64,000 nt of DNA. Source: Membranipora membranacea. Its lineage: Eukaryota > Bryozoa > Gymnolaemata > Cheilostomatida > Membraniporidae. How positions within the stretch are numbered: position 1 is the first letter of the stretch; every line of letters starts with the position of its first letter. A model generated the notes under the pieces. It searched no databases. It was not told where the DNA came from and saw nothing but the letters and a program-made list of their open reading frames with translations. The stretch lies in the NCBI GenBank assembly GCA_914767715.1, contig OU612068.1:29574001-29638000 (forward strand). The letters are read 5' to 3'. Shown piece after piece: positions 46,538 through 64,000 of the stretch. Position numbers and translations under genes: made by a program.

Positions 46538-49415
46538 ATGGAGGAGTCCGTAGGGAGTGAACACGTCGCTAACAAAGGGCCCAAGATGAAGAGTAGCCAC
46601 CCAACATACATGGTGATGGTGAAGGAGGCATTACAGGCTCTGAAAGAAAGAAACGGGTCATCCAGACAAAAGATCACCAAGTTCATCATGTAAGTTATCT
46701 GCTCAAAACAACTAATCAATGTTAAATCCCCAGTACCATATGATTTGAATGAGTTGTGTATTTTCTGCGAAGTATATTGGTGAAATGTGCATCTTCTGAC
46801 ATCCTCTGACAGACGCACACAATTAGAACAGCAACAAGCTGACAGATCCAGGGGGGTTATTGACATCGAGACGTACATAAATCACAATTTAAGACATAAC
46901 TATCTATCATGTTAAATCTTCACTCTTACCAGACACTGAAGGCTAAGCGATTGATGTACAGTGCTACTAGGAATTAAGAATACCGATTAATGGATATTTA
47001 TATAACATTATGATAGATCAATACGAAAAAAGCAAAAACTAACATCTGAAGAAACCAAGACATTGCCAAAATATGCATATTATCTTGTGACTTCCTTTAG
47101 TTAGGCCTCTCATTTTTATGCTAATCTAAGTATTGTTCCAGACGGACTGCTTCGTCCTAGACTGTGTCCACCATTGACCTTGCCCTCCCCTGACCTAGCC
47201 ATCCAGGAATGTTTACTCTTGGAGGTGTGCCCCTGGCCTTATCCACCTTTGTTGTGTCCTCCCTGTCCGTATCCTCATTTACTGTGTCCTCCCTGGTATG
47301 ATGTCATAGCCCTATATTCTTATTCTTTTACATCTTGCAATAAAACTTCAATGAAATATTTACTGTATCTGTAGTCGCTCTTTTTCTAGCCAACTAAAAA
47401 TGATTTTGTTTATAACTACGCGAATTTGGACAGGATAGTTGATGCAGGTGATATTTCATTTGAAACTTTGCAATTTGAGGGATAAACTACTTAGTTTATA
47501 GTTTTTGATTATTATCATGTACATCCCTATTTATTGCCTCCACCAACGCAAGCTACTCTCAAATTAATTAATGTCAAGTTGGGTTTTTTCAATTTAGGAG
47601 GAGTAGGACAGTAAATTATAATTAGGGTCTCTGATAAATAATTATAAAAGTGGTTTTCTCTGAAAAGTTAAATCATAATTAATTAAACGGTATAATGACG
47701 ATTTAAAATATGATTCACGTAACTGTAGAGTACAGAAACCGTACAAGGTCAAAAATTGGTGGTACAAACAGGATTCTGTTTTAGCAGAGAAACCCTGCCA
47801 TCCTGTTGTGAGTCAAACTTATAGCTTAGCTCTTAGAGGACATGATGCAATACTCCTGCATTGTGCCATCTAATAATAATCATATATAGTGCTCCATTTC
47901 CTCTTTCTCCTTTTATTAGCAATCCGAACATCATTTTATCTTCTTCTGTTTATACAGATCTAACCACCTGGTTTCACCTGATCTGACCAAAGTGAATTAC
48001 CATGTGAGCCTCACTCTAAAGAAGGCAGTGGCTGATGGTTCTATTATACAGACAACGGGAAAGGGGGCCTCAGGCAGCTTCAAATTAGCTAAGGTAAAAC
48101 ATCAACAAATCTGTAAGCGGAAGTGAGCTGACCTACCAGTAATAGACTCTTCTGGGCTGGTACTAACTAAGCATTACCGTAATGCTTGGATTATGCTTCA
48201 TGCAGTAAAGAAATTCGATGGGGCAGCAGAGTATCAGTTGTACATGACATTCTCTTCTTATATCAAGGAAACACTCATAGCACCCATCACTAGATGTCAA
48301 CCTGCTGTTGTATTAATAAGTGACTGCGGTGTCAAAATATAGCATATATTACAATGTGGAAATCGGTTCTGTGTTAGTCTTGCCGATTGGGGGGGGGGGG
48401 GGGGGGGGGGAGGGGACAGGGTCATGCTGACTGATTATGTGCATCAAATGAATTTTAGGAAACCTTGAACCATTTAACTTTGGCTCCTCAACATATTCAT
48501 ATCTATCAGATTTTGCATATATAGGAAATGAAAGCCTACGCTTGCCCTGATGTCAACCTGACAACATCTAATCTGATGGCAGGCAGCCACGGATAGATAG
48601 GGCTGGTTTTGATAAATCTCATGCTTGGAGGAGCGAATTAGCTTTCCTAATAATCGGTTGAGCTATTGAGATAAAATCATTACAATAGGCAGGTGGAAGA
48701 GTTTCCTAAGCCAACATTTTTTTGCTTGTTTGTTAGCACTTATGATATCAAAAAAGTTAATTGAGCACTTTGATTGCAGGCAGAAAAGGATGCATTGATA
48801 AAAAAGGCTAAGGAAGCAGGCAAAGAGAAGCCAGCTGCAGCAAAGAAAAACCAAAAAACCAAACCAAAACCAGCACAGCGGCTGCCTACAGGGAAAACAC
48901 CTTCTAAAATAACAAAGAAAGCAGCAGTGGCTGCTAGAAGGAGGATGTCTTCAGCTAACGCCATTTCTGCTGTTATGTCAACTCCCCGTCATCCAAAGTC
49001 AGCAAAGAAGGCAGCTCCCCGCGCACCGAAGGGATCACCCCGAGCACAGAATGCGACCTTCACCCTGAGCTTGAGCGAGGAGAGCTCTCAGGATGACCTA
49101 CCCGATCTTGAAATCGATGAGAAGCAGAAGAAAAAACGAGCCACACCTAAAACTAAACCTAAAACTGTTGCAGCAGCTAAAACAACCAAGACTGGTGCTG
49201 CGGCCTCCAAAGCCAAACCAAAAGCAGCAGCTGCTAAAAAGTCCACAAAGGCTGCAGTCTCGACTACAAAACAAAAACCAGCAGCAGCAAAAAATAAAAC
49301 ACCAGCCACCGGAAAGAAGGCGACCACTACGAAATCTCCCGCAAAAACTAAAAAGCCGACTGCCGCAAAAACTAAAAAGCCAACTGCTGCAAAAACCAAA
49401 CAACAGGCAGCTTAG
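46538..49415 (+). CDS. Linker histone H1 (three exons, polyadenylated type)
   Basis: CDS 46538-46689, 47958-48093, 48780-49415; 307 residues. Donors CATCAT|GTAAGT and GCTAAG|GTAAAA, acceptors TTTATACAG and GATTGCAG. Residues ~18-96 form the winged-helix globular domain: SSHPTYMVMVKEALQALKER, then a segment from exon 2 including GASGSFKLAK, the usual end of the H15 fold. Exon 3 encodes a Lys/Ala/Pro-rich tail with CDK-like sites (STPRHPKS, ATPKTK) and a final KTKKPTAA repeat. An acidic Ser-rich patch (LSLSEESSQDDLPDLEIDEK, ~192-211) interrupts the tail. It compacts nucleosome linkers in the nucleus. Introns in the globular domain, an AATAAA and no visible 3' stem-loop point to a replacement-type, replication-independent variant. 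Confidence 0.93.
46690..48779. other. Histone H1 introns
   Basis: Intron 1 (46690-47957) and intron 2 (48094-48779). Nothing coding is seen. A short ORF at 47174-47374 is a Pro/Cys-rich low-complexity frame (CPP/YPP repeats). Intron 2 contains the poly-G tract. Confidence 0.6.
48389..48415. repeat. Poly-G tract
   Basis: Twenty-two consecutive G, then A, then four more G, on the coding strand of H1 intron 2. Able in principle to form G-quadruplexes; length likely to vary between individuals or reads. Confidence 0.9.
49065..49124 (+). other. Acidic serine patch in histone H1 tail
   Basis: Twenty residues LSLSEESSQDDLPDLEIDEK with eight acidic residues and only one Lys, inside a tail otherwise dominated by Lys and Ala. 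Several Ser followed by acidic residues fit casein kinase 2. Confidence 0.8.
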
Positions 49416-49835
49416 TCAACGAACAAACTTTTTTTTATCTTGTGGCATTGTCAGAAATTAAACTGAATTATCGTAGAGTATGAATGATGTATTTAACATG
49501 TTATGACTCTGTACAATTTTGATGAACAAATAATAAAATAATTCATGTAATTATTTGCTATTTAGATTTTTTAGTCAGCAGCTTGATCAGTTAATTTCTA
49601 ACCAAACGCTCGACTAAAATTCTCTGAGTGCCCTTTGTAAAATACTTTACTGATTACTATCGATTATGCATAGATTATCTCTTTCTGAGCATAGCAAAGA
49701 TTTGTACAATAATTTTAGTTTTACACAAGAATTGATACCATACTGCTGTTTGAGATGTTCTCTATTCTAACTGAATGTGTATGACACCTGTCCCCCTACA
49801 TATTGACCTATCACCTTATGAGACAGTTACAGTGA
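49416..49835. other. Convergent 3' ends of histone H1 and TENT2
   Basis: 420 bp between the two stop codons, AT-rich. The H1 poly(A) signal is at 49532. I see no obvious AATAAA for TENT2 on the minus strand here, so its 3' UTR may use a variant signal or overlap H1. Confidence 0.5.
49532..49537 (+). terminator. Poly(A) signal of histone H1 gene
   Basis: AATAAA about 117 bases after the H1 stop codon, in AT-rich sequence. No hairpin resembling the replication-dependent histone 3' stem-loop is visible between the stop and this site. Confidence 0.7.
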
Positions 49836-52800
49836 TCAGAAGGGATGCCTTAATATCGAGTTGACATCTTTAGTCTGTTGTAATGTGTGGTGTGATCTTC
49901 TGAATACCCTCATTATCCTCTGAAACACTGTAGGGTTATATACGCATCTAGCGGCATTCGTCACGTTAAATGGTTCTAAAATATAGAGAGATGATTGATT
50001 TACATTATTTTACATTAAAACAGTTAGTTCAGAGTGATAAGATGAAAAGATGATAATTGCTTTTTAATAGTGGAGGTCAACATCTAGGGTAATTAAAGTT
50101 GTCTGAAATCGGTTATATCTCAACACAAGAAATTTATATCCTCAAAACAACAAGGATGTTAAAATTATAGCCATAGTTGACAAAGCTGCATACTGCATAA
50201 AAAGTTTCACTTCATTCAGAATAGTCTCCCCACAGATGAACATAGGACAACTTCCTACACCAGTGTGTAGTCTGGTGAGTCAGCTGGACTTCTAGAGACG
50301 GTTTTGATATTATTTTATAGTTCTTCCCAGTTAAAAAAAAGAAATATTCACCAACTGTCGACACGGGAGAGGAAAATTCCAACGGATTGTGTTAACTCTA
50401 AATCCCATTTTGCCTGCAGCGGGGACTGTCCCGAATTCCCTGTCTGCAGCGGCGTACCAGTAAAGGGGGAGCAACATAAAACAATTGGTCAAACATCTGG
50501 AACAGACTTTTGTGGCAGGAAAAGTGAAATTGGAAGTCATATACTCTGCTTTTCAAGTATATACTATTATTGCTGAACTATTACAATCTACCACACATAT
50601 GACTGAGGGCTCACCTTCCACAAATATGCAGGCTTTATTCCATGTACTGCGTACTTTTTTGTTTCCGTGATTGTTACCGGGGGCTGATACTCCGTAACAT
50701 TGCTCATGGTATCTCACCTCCTCAATATGAACACGATCACCAAGTCTGACTGACCCCACCTGAATCTCAAACCTGAGTGAGACACAAAAATAATCAGTCA
50801 TAACCTTTAAATAGAAAACAACGAATATGTCACTACTTTAATACAGTCAGCTGTAAGAGAAATACATTATTGACCTCATGTATGACTTACAACAGCATTT
50901 GAAATTTTTTCACACACGATGACATGGCACCTCGTTTTTCAATGATGTAACATCACAACACATCTCCTAGGACTATGACCTGTAAGTAGTGTCTTTGCCT
51001 GTTGATAAGTGTAGCCAATTCATGTTATAGTCAGGAGGTTACTTACAATAAAGTTATGTCAGATTGGTTTTAATTTTTTTACCATGACAATTTGACACCA
51101 CCTTATCATAAGTTACTGCCTGACTACAACATGCATTGGTCTTTGGGTAGTCTTTGGCGATAGACAAACCTGTAGTCATTGGTATAATAATGGAAAAAGC
51201 CTAGAAGCAGTTCTCCCAGTGACATGGTGTTCTGGTTAAGCAGTGCTTTAAACTTCGCATCCATCTTAAGCTGAGTGACGTCTTCTGGGAAACATTCCTG
51301 TATATATACAACAGGAATATGTGTCAGTGAATAAAGCTTACCGGCACAACGAGTACCGTGCGGAACATTGATAAGACCATACATGTTGATATTCACGATC
51401 AACTCATTCCTATTTGCACCAAAAAGATATCTTTTACATTTTGAAATAAATAATTTTAAACGCATTTATTGAAACTAGCAACTTCATCATGGTTTTTGAA
51501 GGTAGTGTAGTAAAATAATAAAATTTACCAGAGTCACTCACAGGGTATAATGACTGTAGAGATGGTAGAACAGGAGGTCCTCTTACACCATACTGTAGAT
51601 AGTGTAGCACCATAAGAGTTAGAGCATAGCTTGATATCGTTTGGTCTTTGGCTGAGTTTATATTCTGGAATTTAGCCCATTTTTTGACAAACATAACTAA
51701 AGGTCCTACTCGTCTATCATCTACAATAAGAAACCATCAAATGTTACAATGCATTACACTTATTCAATACTCTAGCTGGGTATAAAACGTACTATATGTG
51801 TTCATCAGCCAGATAGACAGACTATCTGACTCAATAAGGTAGTCTGTCCCAAACTCAACTATTCAATCAATATAGCTCACACAAGGAGTTATATACCTCC
51901 AACATGAAAACACAATTACAGCACTACAACACAAGTTTTGATTTGATAAGAAATAGTCTTTGTGGAACATAAACAAACGGAATTACTCAGCTGAAGAGAG
52001 AAGAAGGTTGTAAGACACAACAGTCTGTGCACTTACATGAACAGTAACAGTGTAGTAGATGTGAGTTTCTTACTCCTGTAATGTTGTTAATATTCATATC
52101 ACACTCTGCCCTTGATACTGTATCATAGAAATCAAGTATAGGAACTGTGGCTTGTATCACATTGATATTCTTTACTCGACCTACAATCAACAGTATGTGG
52201 TTACCATGTGATGTCACACCGATACAGGCACAGTAAAACATATACACAGCACAGACCGTGATACGGTATCATTGAAAGTATTATGCTGAAAGCCAACTCG
52301 CTGTGAAATCTTGAACGAATAAATTTGTTTCTGCTATAGATGACTTTTTTTTGGAAAGATAGAAAAATCTACGCCTCTGTCTGTTTGCAGATACCATGGG
52401 GATAACCATATAGAATGATGTGCATTTTGGAGTGATGTAATACATATTTATGCTGTGATACGAGGAATTCAGTATGAGGGGAGCAACGAGTGGCAGACAG
52501 ATCACATTACCTGAGAAGATTCTCAGAGATTTCAGATGAGGTGAGAAACGGTTTGAAAGATTACAATCAATAGATGCCTCCGTGACAGCATAGAAACTTA
52601 CCTAGGCTAGATAACATTCTTTTTATCTGATAGAGTACCTTTAGAGCATGGTCTTTAGATACCTGTACAGGAAAAAAAGAGAAAATTTTTATTATGCCAT
52701 CTAATAGGTCCAAGTTTAATTCCACAATGTCTATATCAGGAGTTGTCCACTTAATTGATCGTGCACAAAGGGACTACGTAACTACAGGCCGTCATCTCAC

Positions 52801-54148
52801 GGAGGAGAGAAGTATAGGGATACTTGGTTCTCACCTCTCCTTTAGTTATCATCAGACAGAGATCCACATCACAGTTATCAAACCCGAGTCCATTCACAGA
52901 TGATCCGACCAGATACAACCCGCAGCCTAAAAATATCATTAGTGTTGTGTATTGGTGAAAAATACAAGCTGGTTAATATAAAAAATTGCAAGCTCTGACA
53001 TTGTTCGGAGATTGAAATAGTGGCACGGCCACCACATTGGGAGCAAATTTGCTATCAGTTTGCAATCAGTAGACTGCAGTTGATCTGAACCCAAGACATT
53101 CAACACTTGCAAATTACATTTGTCCTGTCAGGACAAGCTAAATTAATAAGATGTTAAACTCTTGCAAATTGTGAATTAATCGTGATATGTCTGAAGTAGG
53201 TTACATGTCTGAAGTAGGTGATGGAGTAAAGTGATCTTACGTGGAAAAATTGTGACTATCATGTTAAACAGAGTATCTACCAGCTCCAGTTTGTTTTTAT
53301 AAGTCTGGTCTGTCTGTTTAGCCTGTTGATAGCACCGCATAATTTCTGACTCCATATGTGAGATTTTACTGTTCTGTAAAACAAGGATTGAATACACAGA
53401 CTTATTAATAACAAATATTGATGGAACAGAGAGTAGGTTTTCTGCAATTATAGAGGATGTTATCTACATTCACAAACTGAACACAGTTTCATTAACACTC
53501 TTGAAGAGTTATTTCCCAAGGTTATTTCTGACGTATGTGGATCTTAATTTTTATGCAAAACATTACGAAAAGTATCAAAGCTTTGTTCCAGCAACTGAAT
53601 GTAAACATGGAGTGATAGAATTCTCACCTGTGTTTTGGCAGCAGAGTTCGATTGATGACTCGGCCCAGCAGCAGTACTGCTTTTGAATGCATTGATATGT
53701 ACATGGTGATGTGCAGCAGCTGATGTAGATTTTTGGGTATTTGAATTAGCCTGATTTTGAGTATTTGGTTGAGGATTATTGAGTGTACCTTTAAACTTCT
53801 TACGCGGAGGAGTAACTGTTCTATTATTATTATTACTTGAGTGTGATGAATTACTGGTTGAGCTGTTAGACTTTTCTATCTTTGATGATTTTACAGGTGA
53901 CTCTTCAGTCAAATCAACAACAACTGGTGCTGACCTTCAAAACAAACAGGAAGAGAAGATCGATAAGATGTACGATTGAAACTACGAATGACTCAATACT
54001 TCAATAACTTCAAGCCATTATTAGACTTAGGACTAAAATTTTATTTACATGCTTACCTTTTTTGAGCTGCTTGTTTATTGTTGTTGAGAGGGGGAGTATT
54101 CCGATGTTTTACATCGTCCGACCTCTGCTTACGTGATTGCTTATTCAT
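49836..54148 (-). CDS. TENT2: GLD-2-type cytoplasmic poly(A) polymerase
   Basis: Ten coding exons: 54148-54057, 53934-53628, 53373-53241, 52926-52835, 52662-52602, 52180-52037, 51720-51542, 51297-51170, 50772-50615, 49975-49836; 477 residues and stop TGA, all phases consistent. Residues 1-~130 are Asn/Ser/His/Lys-rich. Residues 181-201 carry the nucleotidyltransferase motif YLVGSSVNGLGF...DVD with catalytic D197 and D199; the third Asp is D256 in AECDMNINN. A PAP-associated module follows (VGPLVMFVKKWAKF; MSLGELLLGFFHYYTNDYRF), and the C-terminus has EPFNVTNAARCVYN, typical of GLD-2. Length is close to vertebrate TENT2. It adds adenosines to cytoplasmic mRNAs or small RNAs with partner RNA-binding proteins (family knowledge). 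In exon 51542-51720 I chose donor CCT|GTGAGT because the later GTAAAT breaks the frame. The frame stays open upstream of the ATG to acceptor TTTTTAG at 54193, so an upstream coding exon is possible. Confidence 0.93.
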
Positions 54149-54192
54149 TCTTTGATTCAGATTCAATATCAGGTTGCACTTCTGTCGACAGC

Positions 54193-57100
54193 CTAAAAAT
54201 GGAAAAAACTTTCACAATCATCTAAAGAAGAATATAAGTTTCAGTATGGTCAAAGAAACGCTAACAGCAACCAGCTTTGAGTGCTAGTTATTTCTCATGC
54301 TTATGTGTGACAGCGGTATATTGCAGACCATATAAGGTATGGTGTACATCTTGGGTTATAGAGTATATTCTAGTTTCTATTTCTGTCTTGCAAGAGGGTC
54401 ACCAACCAGTTAGGTATATGAGAACTTGCACATAAACTGAAAGGGATGAATATCAATTATATCAATATCCAATGTGCCTTTGCAAGGTGACATGAACTAA
54501 ATGGTTGGACAGTATTGTAAATTTTCATGGCAAAGCTAGAGAAATTATAGGTAACTGAATATATTTTGCACCAAAAGATTGATTATTTCCCCTCAGCTAG
54601 GCGAAAAGCAGCAGATGGTATATCCTTCGATACCATGACACTAGTGTATAACAGCGGGTGGATGATATAGGATGATAAGTCACAGGTGCAACAAAGCCGG
54701 GTATTCCCAGCAAAATCTACTCTCTACGAAAGCAGCCAGTATCCTATCCATTACCCCATTGCATTGAAATACAGAATTTCAGCAATAAAGGTATAGTTCC
54801 TATGCTTCGTTATTGCTTGCAGAGATAGGAAACCTGGGTACCCGATATATCAGTTGACGCTTGACGTTGGCTCCTTTCACTGTATCATGTAATGTAGAGT
54901 ATGTTACAGGACTATATACGGCAAATCGAGTTTTTTTAAACCAATTCACTTCATATAGTTATACTGTAATATCTGGCAATAAATCACATACAGAAAAACT
55001 TATTCTCCCAACTAATTATTATTTTTGTGTAGACATATATATTTTTTGTTCTGTATGTGAGGTCAAAAAATTTTTTTCTCGTCTGTTTCTAGCATAATAA
55101 TACATAAACCTCAATAAAACGCTTAATAATGAACAACGGTGTATACAAGAGTTTCTGACTGTTGGCTGATGATGGCAATGATCTTGTGATTAGCCAGTAC
55201 TGCATGAGGAGAAAGGTGGATAATCATGACATCTCGTTCTAATTGAATATTCCTATATAACTGACTATTTCCATGCCATATCTCCGACATAACTTCAGGG
55301 AAGGTTTAAGCTATGATCTTAGTTTGTGAACAGTATTGTTGCTTTGATGAAAGTCCCAAAAATTAACAAACTTTGCATCGAGATCATGATAATACAAGAG
55401 AGAGTGTTTGAGCTGTGATCCGAGCCACTACCCGTAGCAATCAGCGAAACGGTTAACCGTTTCTACTTGTGACTGTTTCAGCGCTTGAAGTTTAAACGTT
55501 GAGTTGGTGTTCCACTACAGCTAGCTAGAGGCTCAGGTCCGTTAAGTCCTGTTACCATCAGCCTGGCCAAGCATCCAGTCTATATCTGACACACATGCAT
55601 AATTTATCGCAAACTACTGGTGCCACTCCGACAAATTTGTGCTCATTGAATTCTGTATAGCTCCAAGATATTTAATTGAGACTTTTATCTTAGAATCGTC
55701 ACCTAATGGGCAAATAATTTGCACAAACTGATCTTCAAAATCAGGGCATGAAATTTACGCACTAGATTATGACATGTTTAATTTTCACTAATAAGATGTC
55801 ACATGATACAGTAGATAATTCATTTTATACCCGATCAGTTCGCGCAAGTTATTCGCTCATTAGGTGACAATGCTGAGTTTGCAGCCTCAATTTTTTTTTA
55901 GTTTTGAGCTATACAGAATTCTATAAGCACATATTTGGCTGTGTGGCAGCAGTGGTTTAGGTTTACATGTGGCATCTCCAGCGGACCCAGAGACAACTTG
56001 ACTAGTGCAGTTCTTACAAGGCAAGGGCAGTGGACATGGTCGGTTAATACAGTCAAGGAGTAAAAGGTTCCTTGGTACGGTTGTATGTGTTGGGTGTTGT
56101 GATTGCATTAATTTTATTGACGCATTCCAAATTTTCTCCTCATGCCGTTTGAAGTGTAGTGTGTGTATGGTATGTTTGTTATTTCTCCCTGATGAAACTC
56201 AAACTCAGTCGCTGTGCCGAGAAGTTAGTGGTCCAGCCATGGTGGGTGATGTGGTGTATCCATATCATTCTTCCATGATAAGCTTAGTCCCTCTAACTCC
56301 TTCCTTGCTAAGCTTAGTAATTAGTTAAGTTCAATCTGCTGTTAGTTACTCACTGTCGTGTCAGTGTTACTGTTAGTCATTTCTTTCATTATTACTGTAA
56401 CAGTGAGTGTAATATATAATAATGAACTGATGGTACCATCCATGTTTTAGTGGGCCTAGTTGGTGTGAGTCAATGCAAAGACAAAAGGATTCATTAGAGC
56501 AATGACTACTATGTAAATTTCAACACAATAACCATACCTACTGTGAGAAGTTCTGCTGAGTACTTCAGCTTGTGTCAGTCATTTACAACACGGTACAAGT
56601 ACAACACTATCTACTAACCTTACCACACTGACTGTGCAGTCCAGCAGTAAATATTAAATTGAGGTGCAACTTCCCAGCCAAAACTAAATAAGAGATCAAA
56701 TAAAATGTCATAAACGTCACCGGTTTGTGTGTTTAGATCACCATATCCTGTTGTCGCGTTGAGGGAATTTTATTGTGAGATAGCAGCAAGGTAAGCTTCA
56801 TCAAACACATTTTCCAGGTTAAATTGTAAAAATATGTGAAAGAAGTCTCAATAAATAAACATGGCAATGAAATTAGGAGGATACTGCATAAATATTGTTT
56901 GCTCAATGGGACTTGTGGTCAGATAATGTCATCAATTTGTAATAAAATTAGAGATAAGTAGTACTAGCTAGTAGGTAGAGAAATTAAGATAAGAGTGATT
57001 CAGGATTCATTCAAAGAAGAAGTGTAACCGTATTGTATAGATGAATAGTAATAGTACTATTTTGTTAGTGTGTATGTATAAACAGTGCGGTGTTAGATAT

Positions 57101-57949
57101 ATATATCATTTGAATGAGTGGCTTCAGACTGGTTTTCAATTTGTGACAAGGTTGTCATACCATACATATATATATATACTTACTAGTCTATAGATAGGTC
57201 TATCTAATCTATATGTATTATGCATGTATTATTATATTTAGACTAAATAAGTTGTAGAAAGTAAGCAGTAAGTAACTAGTAAATTCAATCACTCAGTCAG
57301 TAATATTGAATAATAAGTAGGTAATAAATAGATAGTAGTAGTAAAGAATAGTTTAGTTAGTAGTTCAACTTCTGTCTACGGCGGCCTAGCTAGAAGAAGG
57401 GACAATATATTAGTCTTTAGACCCTTCATTGGACTGCCTATTATTATCCAATGGACTCGGAGTATTCCTAATAGGCTAATGAATAAAGCACACTCATAAA
57501 TTCTTGGAGTTGATTGCACCAATCAACAAGGGTGGTTATAGGTGACTTCGCCTGTAAACCTTTCTTTTTACTCGAGGAAATTTTACACCCATCTACTCTA
57601 CTTTCGTGGCATATAAGGCATCCCAGTCCCAGTTTTGCGTGTTACGTAATGTTGACTTTTTAGGCATACAAGGCAAGCAGTAGGCATAGTAAAATCAAAA
57701 TGTACTGGATACTGGTAGAATAACTTGTTCCATTCTAGTATTCAATCAACAACTCCCTGTGAAAACTGATATGGTAGTTACTTGAAACAATGAAATACAT
57801 GCAGCGGCCTTGAAAGCCTTCACCACGAGTCTGATAAAACCCCAGTAACAAGATTACTAAGTATACTGGTTGTTACAATATAATAGCTGTAGTCTAGGGA
57901 TGAAGCTGGTAGTAATTGCGGCACAAAGCTTTCACTATTTCTGTTACAG
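54193..57949. promoter_or_regulatory. Divergent intergenic region, TENT2 (-) and UPF1 (+)
   Basis: About 3.7 kb holding the MITE-like element (55649-55915), AT-rich simple sequence near 57160-57180, and presumably 5' UTR exons of one or both genes. No coding exon is recognised. Confidence 0.5.
55649..55915. mobile_element. ~265-bp imperfect inverted-repeat element (MITE-like)
   Basis: Left terminus GAATTCTGTATAGCTC pairs with GAGCTATACAGAATTC on the right. Further in, GTCACCTAATGGGCAAATAA and its neighbours pair with the corresponding stretch around 55815-55867 with scattered transitions. No coding capacity. Lies between the TENT2 and UPF1 5' ends. Confidence 0.65.
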
Positions 57950-57980
57950 CGATATAGCTTGATGAGGATATAGATTTATA
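57950..57980 (+). promoter_or_regulatory. Probable 5' UTR exon start of UPF1
   Basis: CTTTCACTATTTCTGTTACAG ends just before 57950 and looks like a good acceptor 31 bases ahead of the UPF1 ATG, implying at least one non-coding exon upstream in the 54.2-57.9 kb interval. Confidence 0.5.
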
Positions 57981-63967
<5,987 letters not shown>

Positions 63968-64000
63968 TGACTTATATGATTCAAATTTTGAAAATAGCGC

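Noticed and set aside
48663-49403. Long frames in other phases and on the minus strand across H1 exon 3
   Set aside because: Shadows of the Lys/Ala-rich repetitive H1 tail; low-complexity sequence keeps several frames open.
50331-50540. Minus-strand frame between the last two TENT2 exons
   Set aside because: A possible extra exon was tested, but splicing from 50615 to 49975 restores the conserved EPFNVTNAARCVYN without it.

Overview
The window is animal nuclear DNA: AT-rich, split genes with GT/AG introns, long disordered Ser-rich exons, and four genes whose products are typical of Metazoa. A Rho exchange factor combining an ankyrin-like motif, a C1 zinc finger and a DH domain is an animal-type protein, and the linker histone has introns. 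I cannot name the species. An invertebrate, possibly an early-branching one such as a sponge or cnidarian, is my inference, not something I can demonstrate.

Layout. About 1-44,750 (minus strand) is one very large gene for an AKAP13/ARHGEF28-type Rho guanine nucleotide exchange factor. I place 28 constitutive-looking exons, four candidate in-phase cassette exons (39, 54, 30 and 57 nt) and two alternative first exons. Every junction was checked by hand for GT/AG and reading phase. The gene runs off the left edge after the DH domain, so the PH domain is outside the window. About 44,750-46,537 is a divergent intergenic region. At 46,538-49,415 (plus) lies a three-exon linker histone H1 gene with a normal poly(A) signal. 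At 49,836-54,148 (minus), tail-to-tail with H1, lies a complete ten-exon GLD-2-type cytoplasmic poly(A) polymerase (TENT2) of 477 residues. About 54.2-57.95 kb is a divergent intergenic region holding an inverted-repeat element. From 57,981 (plus) the first 11 coding exons of UPF1 follow, up to the helicase segment with the YRMHP motif; the rest is beyond the right edge.

How the genes relate. TENT2 and UPF1 are both cytoplasmic mRNA regulators (tail extension and nonsense-mediated decay) and are arranged head to head. The RhoGEF and H1 are also head to head but have no obvious functional link. Introns and intergenic DNA hold many small inverted repeats: a ~397-bp foldback, a ~265-bp foldback, a family of ACCATA...TATGGT hairpins, and a 35-bp hairpin flanked by a 9-bp duplication. 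They look like non-autonomous mobile elements. I saw no rRNA, CRISPR array, virus or toxin gene, and no tRNA, although I did not fold the sequence systematically for tRNAs.

The most informative results are the reconstruction of the RhoGEF, including short exons that a simple ORF scan does not show, its phase-preserving cassettes and alternative starts, and the foldback family.
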